This document shows, in pieces, positions 14,101 to 29,100 of a stretch of 64,000 nucleotides of DNA (positions are counted from its first letter, which is position 1; every line of letters begins with the position of its first letter). A program made the position numbers and the translations under genes. Under the pieces are notes generated by a model. It saw nothing but the letters and a program-made list of their open reading frames with translations, made no database searches and was not told the DNA's origin. The DNA is from Archivesica marissinica (taxonomy: Eukaryota; Mollusca; Bivalvia; Venerida; Vesicomyidae), in assembly GCA_014843695.1 (NCBI GenBank), contig CM026387.1, forward strand, positions 65,809,416 to 65,873,415, written 5' to 3'.

Positions 14101-17100
14101 CACTCAATATGCATTGTCCTACACACCCAGTATGCATTGTTCTACACACTCAATATGCATTGTCCTACACACCCAGTATGCATTGTCCTACACACCCAGT
14201 ATGCATTGTCCTACACACCCAATATGCATTGTCCTACACACCCAGTATGCATTGTCCTACACACCCCATATACATTGTCCTACACACCAAATATGCATTG
14301 TCCTACACACCCAATATGCATTGTCCTACACACCCAATATACATTGTCCTACACACCAAATATGCATTGTCCTACACACCCAATATGCCTTGTCCTACAC
14401 ACCCAATATGCATTGTCCTACACACTCAATATGCATTGTCCTACACACCCAGTATGCATTGTCCTACACACTCGATATGTATTGTCCTGCACACCCAATA
14501 TGTGCTATCCTACACACTCAATATGCATTGTCCTACACACTCAATATGTATTGTCCTACACACCCAATATGTGCTATCCTACACACTCACTATGCATTAT
14601 CCTACACACTCAATATGCATTGTCCTACACACCCAGTATGCATTGTCCTACACACCCAATATGCATTGTCCTACACACTCAATATGCATTGTCCTACACA
14701 CCCAATATGCATTGTCCTACACACTCAATATGCATTGTCCTACACACCCAATATGCATTGTCTTACACACTCAATATGCATTGTCCTACACACCCAGTAT
14801 GCATTGTCCTACACACCCATATGCATTGTCCTACACACCCAATGCATTGTCCTACACACCCAATATGCATTGTCCTACACACCCAGTATGCATTGTCCTA
14901 CACACCCAATATGTATTGTCCTACACACCCAGTATGCATTGTCCTACACACCCAATATGCATTGTCCTACACACCCAATATGCATTGTCCTAAGCACTCA
15001 ATATGCATTGTCCTACATACTCAATATGTATTGTCCTACACACCCAGTATGCATTGTTCTACACACTCAATATGCATTGTCATACACACCCAATATGCAT
15101 TGTCCTACACACCCAGTATGCACTGTCCTACACACTCAATATGCACTGTCCTACACACCCAATATACATTGTCCTACACACCCAATATACATTGTCCTAC
15201 ACACCAAATATGCATTGTCCTACACACTCAATATGCATTGTCCTACACACCCAGTATGCATTGTCCTACACACCCAGTATGCATTGTCCTACACACTCAA
15301 TGTGCATTGTCCTACACACCCAGTATGTATTGTCCTACACACCCAATATGCATTGTCCTACACACTCGATATGTATTGTCCTGCACACCCAATATGTGCT
15401 ATCCTACACACTCAATATGCATTGTCCTACACACTCAATATGTATTGTCCTACACACCCAATATGTGCTATCCTACACACTCACTATGCATTATCCTACA
15501 CACTCAATATGCATTGTCCTACACACCCAGTATGCATTGTCCTACACACCCAATATGCATTGTCCTACACACTCAATATGCATTGTCCTACACACCCAAT
15601 ATGCATTGTCCTACACACTCAATATGCATTGTCCTACACACCCAATATGCATTGTCTTACACACTCAATATGCATTGTCCTACATACCCAGTATGCATTG
15701 TCCTACACACCCAATATGCATTGTCCTACACACCCAATATGCATTGTCCTACACACCCAATATGCATTGTCCTACACACCCAATATGCATTGTCCTACAC
15801 ACCCAGTATGCATTGTCCTACACACCCAATATGTATTGTCCTACACACCCAGTATGCATTGTCCTACACACTCAATATGCATTGTCCTACACACTCAATA
15901 TGCATTGTCCTACACACCCAATATGCATTGTCCTAAGCACTCAATATGCATTGTCCTACATACTCAATATGTATTGTTCTACACACCCAGTATGCATTGT
16001 CCTACACACCCAATATGCCTTGTCCTACACACCCAGTATGCATTGTTCTACACACTCAATATGCATTGTCATACACACCCAATATGCATTGTCCTACACA
16101 CCCAGTATGCATTGTCCTACACACCCAGTATGCATTGTTCTACACACTCAATATGCATTGTCATACACACCCAATATGCATTGTCCTACATACTCAATAT
16201 GCATTGTCTTACACACTCAATATGCACTGTCCTACACACCCAGTATGCATTGTCCTACACACCCAATATGCACTGTCTTACACACTCAATATGCACTGTC
16301 CTACACACCCAATATGCATTGTCCTACACACCCAATATACATTGTCCTACACACCCAATATGTGCTACCCTACACACCCAATAAGTGTGGCCATCAGCCT
16401 ACACACCCAGTAGGCGTGGTCATTTGCCTACACACCCAGTAGACATGGTCATTGGCCTACACACCCAGTAGGTGTGGTCATTGGCCTACACACCCAGTAG
16501 GTGTGGTCATTGGCCTACACACCCTTGGTCTACACTCCCAGTAGGTGTGGTCATTGGCCTACACACCCAGTAGGTGTGGTCATTGGCCTACACACCCTTG
16601 GTCTACACTCCCAGTAGGTGTGGTCATTGGCCTACACACCCTAGGTCTACACACCCAGTAGGTGTGGTCATTGGCCTACACACCCAGTAGGTGTGGTCAT
16701 TGGCCTACACACCCTTGGTCTACACTCCCAGTAGGTGTGGTCATTGGCCTACACACCCAGTAGGTGTGGTCATTGGCCTACACACCCTTGCTCTACACTC
16801 CCAGTAGGTGTGGTCATTGGCCTACACACCCTAGGTCTACAATCCCAGTAGGTGTGGTCATTGGCCTACATACCCAGTAGGTGTGGTCATTGGCCTACAC
16901 ACCCTTGGCCTACACTCCCAGTAGGTGTGGTCATTGGCCTACACTCCCAGTACCTACCTCAATGCGTACTGCTAGGCCTCATTTATATCTCTTACATCAG
17001 AGCATGATTAACTTGTTTTACATATATATCTTACATCAGAGCATGATTAACTTGTTATACATATATCTCTTACATCAGAGCATGATTAACTTGTTTTACA

Positions 17101-20100
17101 TATATATCTTACATCAGAGCATGATTAACTTGTTATACATATATCTCTTACATCAGAGCATGATTAACTTGTTTTACATATATATCTTACATCAGAGCAT
17201 GATTAACTTGTTATACATATATCTCTTACATCAGAGCATGATTAACTTGTTTTACATATATATCTTACATCAGAGCATGATTAACTTGTTATACATATAT
17301 CTCTTACATCAGAGCATGATTAACTTGTTTTACATATATATCTTACATCAGAGCATGATTAACTTGTTATACATATATCTCTTACATCAGAGCATGATTA
17401 ACTTGTTTTACATATATATCTCTTACATCAGAGCATGATTAACTTGTTTTACATATATATCTCTTACATCAGAGCATGATTAACTTGTTTTACATATATA
17501 TCTCTCTTACATCAGAGCATGATTAACTTGTTTTACATATATATCTCTCTTACATCAGAGCATGATTAACTTGTTTTACATATATATCTCTTACATCAGA
17601 GCATGATTAACTTGTTTTACATATATATCTCTTACATCAGAGCATGATTAACTTGTTTTACATATATATCTCTTACATCAGAGCATGATTAACTTGTTTT
17701 ACATATATATCTCTTACATCAGAGCATGATTAACTTGTTTTACATATATATCTCTCTTACATCAGAGCATGATTAACTTGTTTTACATATATATCTCTCT
17801 TACATCAGAGCATGATTAACTTGTTTTACATATATATCTCTCTTACATCAGAGCATGATTAACTTGTTTTACATATATATCTTACATCAGAGCATGATTA
17901 ACTTGTTTTACATTTATATCTCTTACATCAGAGCATGATTAACTTGTTTTACATATATATCTTACATCAGAGCATGATTAACTTGTTTTACATATATCTC
18001 TTACATCAGAGCATGATTAACTTGTTTTACATATATATCTCTTACATCAGAGCATGATTAACTTGTTTTACATATATATCTCTTACATCAGAGCATGATT
18101 AACTTGTTTTACATTTATATCTCTTACATCAGAGCATGATTAACTTGTTTTACATATATATCTCTTTTTAAACTTTATTTATTTTACAACGATTGCAAAA
18201 CAAGCTCCAATAACTTATATCAATCACTCTCATTGGTGCGGATGAAAGAGTAAATGTGGTCATTCTTGTGGGAGGAAACCGGAGTACCCAGAGAAAACCC
18301 ACCTGCCCGATCTGGTGACCACCGAACCATCTCCACATACTTCCCTGTCCGAGGATTGAACCCGGGTTTCATTGGTGGGAAGCGAGCGCGCTAACCACTG
18401 CACTAACCACTGCGCTAACCACTGCGCTAATCGAACAGCCTTTATATCTCTCTTACATCAGAGTATGATACACTTGTTTTACAGTTGACATCAAACGATC
18501 TGAAACTGGACTACTACAATATAACCATAGAACCTTACGGTCTACTCTCCGTCACAGAGGGCTGTCCATACAATCTACAATACAAGGGTAATATGTCATT
18601 GTTTAATATAATACAATATGACAGTAATATATCATTGTTTAATACAATATGACGGTAATATGTCATTGTTTAATATAATACAATATGACGGTAATATATC
18701 ATTGTTTAATACAATATGACGGTAATATGTCATTGTTTAATATAATACAATATGACGGTAATATATCATTGTTTAATACAATACGACGGTAATATGTCAT
18801 TGTTTAATATAATACAATATGACGGTAATATATCATTGTTTAATACAATATGACGGTAATATATCATTGTTTAATACAATATGACGGTAATATATCATTG
18901 TTTAATACAATATGACGGTAATATATCATTGTTTAATACATTATGACGGTAATATATCATTGATATATAACTAAGAATTATCATTAACTTAGAATTATGT
19001 AAGGATAATTAATTTGTAATTTTGATGCAGATAACACATTTACGATACTATTGACGCGCAACTGTTTTTTTTCTTGGAAAAATTCTCCTTCACTTGTTAA
19101 TATACCTTGATTTTAGTTTCACTTTTGATGTTTTCAAGATATGAATATTTGTATGATTATTTATTAATTCAGGTATCGGAGCAGGACATGGTAGTACTGG
19201 TGGAAGTTCTGGTGGAGGTCATGGTGGCAATGGAGGGCAAGGTCAAGGACAGCCCATCGGCGGGGGTGCCCATGACTCATTCTTATACCCTACTTTGTTT
19301 GGTAACAATGGTGGGCATGCTATGTTCCCACATCGCGGGGGTATCGGTGGTGGGCGGCTGTACTTGAAGGTGAATCATACGTTGACTGTGGACGGGATTC
19401 TGGTGGCGCTCGGTGGTGACTGGAGGTCCGTGGCTGCCGGCGGTGGCAGCGGAGGTGCCATACACATCGAGACTTACACCATAGATGGGAACGGAGATAT
19501 AGACGCGTCTGGTGGAGATGGGTACGGTGGATCCTGGACACCTCATGGTGGAGGTGGCGGCGGCGGTCGAGTAACGCTCTACTATATGTACAACTTCTAT
19601 GTCGGTAAGTTATTTTGGGTTAAAAACTTGTTACAAGACACTGGGCCATAACTTCATCATATCTTGAGGTATTTAGCTAGTATTTTCCTACAATGCTTCT
19701 AGTTACCACAGACACATGGAGTACCACAGACACATGGAGTACCACAGACACATGGAGTACCACAGACACATGGAGTACCACAGACACATGGAGTACCACA
19801 GATACATGGAGTACCACAGATACATGGAGTACCACATATACATGGAGTACCACAGATACATGGAGTACCACAGACACATGGAGTACCACAGACACATGGA
19901 GTACTGCTGACACATGGTGTACCACAGACACATGGAGTACAACAGACACATGGAGTACTGCTGACACATGGTGTACCACAGACACATGGAGTACAACAGA
20001 CACATGGAGTACTGCTGACACATGGTGTACCACAGACACATGGAGTACAACAGACACATGGAGTACTGCTGACACATGGTGTACCACAGACACATGGAGT

Positions 20101-23100
20101 ACAACAGACACATGGAGTACTGCTGACACATGGTGTACCACAGACACATGGAGTACAACAGACACATGGAGTACTGCTGACACATGGTGTACCACAGACA
20201 CATGGAGTACAACAGACACATGGAGTACTGCTGACACATGGTGTACCACAGACACATGGAGTACAACAGACACATGGAGTACTGCTGACACATGGTGTAC
20301 CACAGACACATGGAGTACAACAGACACATGGAGTACTGCTGACACATGGTGTACCACAGATACATGGAGTACCACAGACACATGGAGTACCACAGACACA
20401 TGGAGTACCACATATACATGGAGTACCACAGACACATGGTGTACCACATATACATGGAGTACAACAGACACATGGAGTACCACAGACACATGGAGTACCA
20501 CATATACATGGAGTACCACAGACACATGGTGTACCACAGACACATGGAGTACAACAGACACATGGAGTACTGCTGACACATGGTGTACCACAGACACATG
20601 GAGTACCACAGATACATGGAGTACCACAGATACATGGAGTACCACAGACACATGGAGTACCACAGACACATGGAGTACCACATATACATGGAGTACCACA
20701 GACACATGGTGTACCACAGACACATGGTGTACCACATATACATGGAGTACCACAGACACATGGTGTACCACAGATACATGGAGTACCACAGACACATGGA
20801 GTACCACAGATACATGGAGTACCACAGACACATGGAGTACCACAGACACATGGAGTACCACAGATACATGGAGTACCACAGATACATGGAGTACCACAGA
20901 CACATGGTGTACCACAGACACATGGAGTACTGCTGACACATGGTGTACCACAGACACATGGAGTACCACAGACACATGGATTACTGCTGACACATGGTGT
21001 ACCACAGACACATGGAGTACCACAGACACATGGAGTACCACAGACACATGGAGTACCACATATACATGGAGTACCACAGACACATGGAGTACTGCAGACA
21101 CATGGAGTACCACATACACATGGAGTACCACAGACATATGGTGTACCACAGACACATGGTGTACCACAGACACATGGTGTACCACATATACATGTAGTAC
21201 CACAGACACATGGTGTACCACAGACACATGGTGTACCACATATACATGTAGTACCACAGATACATGGTGTACCACAAACACATGGTGTACCACATGCATA
21301 TTGTGTACCACAAACACATTGTGTACCACATACACATGGTGTACCACAGATACATGGAGTACCACAGACACATGGTGTACCACATATACATGGTGTACCA
21401 CAGACACATGGAGTACCACAGATACATGGAGTACAACAGACACATGGAGTACCACAGACACATGGTGTACCACAGACACATGGTGTATCACAGGCACATT
21501 GTGTACCACAAACACATTGTGTACCACAGACACATGGTGTACCACAGATACATGGTGTACCACAGACACATGGTGTACCACAGACACATGGTGTACCACA
21601 GACATATGGTGTACCACAGACACATGGTGTACCACAGACACATGGAGTACCACAGATACATGGTGTACCACAAACACATGGTGTACCACAGGCACATGGA
21701 GTACCACAAACACATGATGTACCACAGACACATGGAGTACCACAGACACATGGAATACCACAGGCACATGGAGTACCACAAACACATGGAGTACCACAGA
21801 CACATGGAGTACCACAGACACATGGAGTACCACATGCACATTGTGTACCACAGACACATGATGTACCACAAACACATGGTGTACCACAGATACATGGTGT
21901 ACCACAGACACATGGTGTACCACAAACACATGATGTACTACAGACATATGGTGTACCACAGATACATGGTGTACCACAGACACATGGAGTACCACAGACA
22001 TATGGAGTACCACAGACACATGGAGTACCACAGACACATGGAGTACCACAAACACATGGAGTACCACAGACACATGGAGTACCACAGACACATGGAGTAC
22101 CACAGACACATGGAGTACCACAAACACATGGTGTACCACAAACACATGGTGTACCACAAACACATGGTGTACCACAAACACATGGTGTACAACAAACACA
22201 TGGTGTACTACAAACATATGGTGTACCACAGGCACCTGGTTTACCACAGGCACATTGTGTACCACAAACACATTGTGTGCCACAAACACATGGTGTACAA
22301 CAAACACATGGTGTACTACAAACACATGGTGTACCACAGGCACCTGGTGAATGGTCCATTGGTATCTTTGCCATTTAACTTTTTGAACTACTTAAATATT
22401 GTAACATTTTCAACAAACATCAAAGTTGGGCTATGAGTATTCACCGAGGTTCAATGTTGAAGTTGAACTGTATTGAACTGTGATTCACGAGGGTTTAATG
22501 TTGAAGTTGAACTGTGAGTATTCACCAGAGTTTAATGTAAAATTAAGTCGTGATAGCACAATGGTAGCGCGTTCGCTTCAGGTGCGAAAGGTCCGGAGTT
22601 TGAGCCCCACTGGAACCGTTGCGACTGTGCCCTTAGGCAAGGCATTTAAATTCCACATGCCTCTTCTCTCTCCCTCGTTGCGATGGGTTCCATCAAGAAT
22701 GAGGTCTCGAGAGTGATTAATATAAGTTGTAAGAACTTGTTTCGCAATCAAGCTAAAATAAAATAAATTTGTATAAAAAAATGTAAAATTTACTTGGTTC
22801 TTCAGTAAGATAATATTCTATTTCCAAAATATGTTATTTTTAGGTGACCTTCTCAATCATGGTGGCAAAGGAGGAAGTGATGCCGAATCAGGTGGGCCAG
22901 GTACTGTATACCTTCACAAGTTACCGGACCTTGTTGATGGAGCTATACCAGAAACATTCGTAGACAACCGAACTCTCTATCTCAACAACTTAGGCCTGGA
23001 ACCACGAAATCCTTACCGAAATCTCACTGATTTCTATGGCGATTATCCAAAAGCTACTGGTGTGGCATGGATTTGGCCCTGCCCATACCCATCTACAGTC

Positions 23101-26100
23101 ACAGTTGCTACACCAGACGTTGACATCACATCAGAAATTACTGTCGATTATCTTAAGGTTTGTGTTACACCATTATAACGAATTTATTCTGATTATCATA
23201 ACTTGATGAGTTATATTTGAATTATTAGTGTTATTATAAATTTCACTCTATAAAATGTGGGAGTGTCATGAAACATGAAATGATGTTCATTCCAAATCGG
23301 TGGAAGTCGTGATAGCGCAGTGGATGCGCGTTCGCTTTAGGTGCGAAAGGTCTGGAGTTCGAGCCCCGCTGGAACCGTTATGATTGTGCCCCTTTGCAAG
23401 GCATTTAAATTCCACATTGCCTATTCTCTCTCCTTCAGGGCAATGGATTCCATCAGGAATGATGTCTCGAGAGTGATTAGTATAAGTTGAAAGAACTTGT
23501 TTCGCAATTGAGCTAAAATAAATTTGTATAAACTAGTGAAACGAATTGTAGAATTTTGAAAGAAGTTGGCATGAATTTTCACTTTATATTGTGATGATGT
23601 TTTCAAATATTTTGATTCAAGGTCAAGGATAAATAAGAGGTCAGAGGTAATATGTCAAGGTCAATGTCACACTTTTGGTCAAATAATAATATGCACAATA
23701 TGTTGTGTCCGCTCCGTATCTGTTAAACCTCTGGATGGAGCTTGGGATAAATTAGCATAGATGATCACTGTATTGAGGGCAATACGTGTTACATTCAGCC
23801 ATGTTTGTCAAGGTCAATGTCACACTTTTGGTCAAATAATAATATGCACAATATGTTGTGTCCGCTCCGTATCTGTTAAACCTCTGGATGGAGCTTGGGA
23901 TAAATTAGCATAGATGATCACTGTATTGAGGGCAATACGTGTTACATTCAGCCATGTTTGTCAAGGTCAATGTCACACTTTTGGTCAAATAATAATATGC
24001 ACAATATGTTGTGTCCGCTCCGTATCTGTTAAACCTCTGGATGGAGCTTGGGATAAATTAGCATAGATGATCACTGTATTGAGGGCAATACGTGTTACAT
24101 TCAGCCATGTTTGTCAAGGTCAATGTCACACTTTTGGTCAAATAATAATATGCACAATATGTTGTGTCCGCTCCGTATCTGTTAAACCTCTGGATGGAGC
24201 TTGGGATAAATTAGCATAGATGATCACTGTATTGAGGGCAATACGTGTTACATTCAGCCATGTTTGTCAAGGTCAATGTCACACTTTTGGTCAAATAATA
24301 ATATGCACAATATGTTGTGTCCGCTCCGTATCTGTTAAACCTCTGGATGGAGCTTGGGATAAATTAGCATAGATGATCACTGTATTGAGGGCAATACGTG
24401 TTACATTCAGCCATGTTTGTCAAGGTCAATGTCACACTTTTGGTCAAATAATAATATGCACAATATGTTGTGTCCGCTCCGTATCTGTTAAACCTCTGGA
24501 TGGAGCTTGGGATAAATTAGCATAGATGATCACTGTATTGAGGGCAATACGTGTTACATTCAGCCATGTTTGTCAAGGTCAATGTCACACTTTTGGTCAA
24601 ATAATAATATGCACAATATGTTGTGTCCGCTCCGTATCTGTTAAACCTCTGGATGGAGCTTGGGATAAATTAGCATAGATGATCACTGTATTGAGGGCAA
24701 TACGTGTTACATTCAGCCATGTTTGTCAAGGTCAATGTCACACTTTTGGTCAAATAATAATATGCACAATATGTTGTGTCCGCTCCGTATCTGTTAAACC
24801 TCTGGATGGAGCTTGGGATAAATTAGCATAGATGATCACTGTATTGAGGGCAATACGTGTTACATTCAGCCATGTTTGTCAAGGTCAATGTCACACTTTT
24901 GGTCAAATAATAATATGCACAATATAGTGTGTCCGCCCTTATCAATGAAGCCAATTGAAGTATTTTGAAGTAGTTTGGCACTCATGTTCACCGTATCAAA
25001 TTGGGGTGCAGAGTAGAACTGTTTTCAACCATGCAAGTTCAAGGTCAACGACACATTTATAGGTTAAATATGGTATGCACAATATATTGGGTCTGTTCTG
25101 GATCTCGTAAACGACATGTGAGATATTAACATTAATTTGCACAAAAGTTCAGTAAATGGAGATGTTAAAGTTGTTAATCTGTTTAGGTGTATGAGAAGGC
25201 ACAACTGGGGATGGTACGACCTTTCTTTGAGGATAGGATTGCTCTGGATGCCATGTACACCGAGGGAGACCGATCTGGTCATCTTTTCGTAGGATACAAC
25301 CAAACACTTCTCATACGTAAGTTGCCTGTCTGTGTTTTGTGTTCCTATTGATAGTTTTAGCCCCTATTTCTACTAGCCTCTATCTTCCCTGGATAAGTAG
25401 TGCCTTACCCTCCTATAACATTGAAAATAAAGATTTTCTGTTCTGTTATAAATTAACCAGAAGTAACTCTACACCTATTAAATGACCTAAATGAACATTA
25501 TTTAACTATGATACGAAAAGAAACTTTAACACATAAAATAGAAAAAACAAAAGTACCAAATAGAATAATGTATCATTACCAAACAGGGCTTCTAAAATTT
25601 TCAAAACGAAATCGGTTCAGGCCAAAATCAAGTCAGGACGCCCCATGTCATTCTCATATTTTTGTACATATTTGTATAGTACAATCAGTGTTTTTTTGTT
25701 ATCATTTTTAAAACGAGGCTTTTATAGTAAAGTGTGTTGATATTTGAACAGTGTAGTGCGGGTCATTCATTGAAATCGAAAATCGCCACCAACATCGGCC
25801 AAGAGTACTATGGCGTAAGACGTGGTCGAGGGTCGAGTTGATTAGGGTATGGGTTGACCGCGTACATGTATATGTCAGAGCTGCATGGGCATATCTATGC
25901 AGTCGGCTGCATATGGCATCAACTTGTCAATTACACACACACACAAGTTAGCATAGTGTAGCAAAATCAATTTTTTAGAAACGAAACACAGAAATTCCAT
26001 ATCTATTTTTAGACATGCATCTGTTGTGAAGCTCCGTAGTGGTTACTTCCCTTTTATAGACTATAATCTTATTGACAATTTATTGCCTCGGGCAAAACAT

Positions 26101-29100
26101 CTATCTCGGATGGGTTATGTATGGCTTTGGGATTATCAGACAATAGGGGCATTTAACATGGATCAGTCAAGCCGGTCGCATATCGATCTAAGACCGGAAA
26201 CAGGTGTGAACAATAATACACCTTATCGAGAGATTATATTTACCAATTTAGGTTTGTTAGAAAAATGTAGATCTATTTGATGGATTTCTTGGCTTTTTCA
26301 ACAAATTTCTGGAGAGATTTGTTATGACTTTTTGGTTCTACAATCGGTCCGCCAGTTTAAAATTCACTCCTGAACCAGAATACCATCGGTTTTATAAACC
26401 ATGTTACCAAATGATAAATATTGAAACAACAAAACCTGAAAATAATCTGTAGTCCAGTGGTAGCATGCTGGACTAGTAACCCAGGGATCGCAGGTTCGAC
26501 ACCCCGTCTGACCCTAATAAAGTAAACAGTCATTCAGATGGGACTTTAAACTGAGGTCTTGTGTCGGTGCTGTACACTGTGCAAGTAATAGAACCAGAGG
26601 TGACTCTGGAATGGGTCTCTGTCATTGCACTATCCTCTAAATATCTAAAATGACTAATCTATTCAGGAGATGCCTTTCTCAGTACTTAATATTCACACAA
26701 ACCTTCATCCAAGACAATCCTACCTCCAATATACATATGCCAAGTCACACCTCCATCCAAGACAATCCTACCTCCAATACACATCTGCCAAGTCACACCT
26801 CCACCCAAGACAATCCTACCTCTAATACACATCTGCCAAGTCACACCTCCATCCAAGGCAATCCTACCTCCAATACACATCTGCCAAGTCACACCTCCAT
26901 CCAAGACAATCTTACCTCCAATACACATCTGCCATGTCACACCTCCATCCAAGACAATCCTACCTCCAATACACATATGCCAAGTCACACCTCCATCCAA
27001 GACAATCCTACCTCCAATACACATCTGCCAAGTCACACCTCCATCCAAGACAATCCTACCTCCAATACACATCTGCCATGTCACACCTCCATCCAAGACA
27101 ATCCTACCTCCAATACACATCTGCCATGTCACACCTCCATCCAAGACAATCCTACCTCCAATACACATCTGCCAAGTCACACCTCCATCCAAGACAATCC
27201 TACCTCCAATACACATCTGCCAAGTCACACCTCCATCCAAGACAATCCTACCTCCAATACACATCTGCCAAGTCACACCTCCATCCAAGACAATCCTACC
27301 TCCAATACACATCTGCCAAGTCACACCTCCATCCAAGACAATCCTACCTCCAATACACATATGCCAAGTCACACCTCCATCCAAGACAATCCTACCTCCA
27401 ATACACATCTGCCAAGTCACACCTCCATCCAAGACAATCCTACCTCCAATACACATCTGCCAAGTCACACCTCCACCCAAGACAATCCTACCTCCAATAC
27501 ACATCTGCCAAGTCACACCTCCATCCAAGACAATCCTACCTCCAATACACATCTGCCAAGTCACACCTCCATCCAAGACAATCCTACCTCCAATACACAT
27601 CTGCCAAGTCACACCTCCATCCAAGACAATCCTACCTCCAATACACATCTGCCAAGTCACACCTCCACCCAAGACAATCCTACCTCCAATACACATCTGC
27701 CAAGTCACACCTCCATCCAAGACAATCCTACCTCCAATACACATCTGCCAAGTCACACCTCCACCCAAGACAATCCTACCTCCAATACACATCTGCCAAG
27801 TCACACCTCCATCCAAGACAATCCTACCTCCAATACACATCTTCTGCCCAGTCACACCTCCATCCAAGACAATCCTACCTCCAATACACATCTGCCAAGT
27901 CACACCTCCATCCAAGACAATCCTACCTCCAATACACATCTGCCATGTCACACCTCCACCCAAGACAATCCTACCTCCAATACACATCTGCCAGTCACAC
28001 CTCCATCCAAGACAATCCTACCTCCAATACACATCTGCCAAGTCACACCTCCATCCAAGACAATCCTACCTCCAATACACATCTGCCAAGTCACACCTCC
28101 ATCCAAGACAATCCTACCTCCAATACACATCTGCCAAGTCACACCTCCATCCAAGACAATCCTACCTCCAATACACATCTGCCAAGTCACACCTCCATCC
28201 AAGACAATCCTACCTCCAATACACATCTGCCAAGTCACACCTCCATCCAAGACAATCCTACCTCCAATACACATCTGCCAAGTCACACCTCCATCCAAGA
28301 CAATCCTACCTCCAATACACATCTGCCAAGTCACACCTCCATCCAAGACAATCCTACCTCCAATACACATCTGCCAAGTCACACCTCCATCCAAGACAAT
28401 CCTACCTCCAATACACATCTGCCAAGTCACACCTCCATCCAAGACAATCCTACCTCCAATACACATCTGCCAAGTCACACCTCCATCCAAGACAATCCTA
28501 CCTCCAATACACATCTGCCAAGTCACACCTCCATCCAAGACAATCCTACCTCCAATACACATCTGCCAAGTCACACCTCCATCCAAGACAATCCTACCTC
28601 CAATACACATCTGCCAAGTCACACCTCCATCCAAGACAATCCTACCTCCAATACACATCTGCCAAGTCACACCTCCATCCAAGACAATCCTACCTCCAAT
28701 ACACATCTGCCAAGTCACACCTCCACCCAAGACAATCCTACCTCCAATACACATCTGCCAAGTCACACCTCCATCCAAGACAATCCTACCTCCAATACAC
28801 ATCTGCCAAGTCACACCTCCACCCAAGACAATCCTACCTCCAATACACATCTGCCAAGTCACACCTCCATCCAAGACAATCCTACCTCCAATACACATCT
28901 GCCAAGTCACACCTCCATCCAAGACAATCCTACCTCCAATACACATCTGCCAAGTCACACCTCCATCCAAGACAATCCTACCTCCAATACACATCTGCCA
29001 AGTCACACCTCCATCCAAGACAATCCTACCTCCAATACACATCTGCCAAGTCACACCTCCATCCAAGACAATCCTACCTCCAATACACATCTGCCAAGTC

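Noticed and set aside
13487..16442. Frames of up to 965 codons with HCPTHPICIVLHTQYALSYT-like repeats
   Set aside because: 23-bp minisatellite read in all three frames; no codon bias, not phase-compatible with exons 5 and 6.
19677..22436. Frames of up to 891 codons on both strands (cysteine-rich CVCGTPC repeats, VVLHVS repeats)
   Set aside because: 18-bp minisatellite artefact. The Cys-rich pattern might suggest a metallothionein- or keratin-like protein, but there is no start context, border or conservation.
26026..26280. 84-codon frame after a tttttag acceptor-like site
   Set aside because: No phase-compatible donor, no similarity to the modules, and exons 9 and 10 join well without it.
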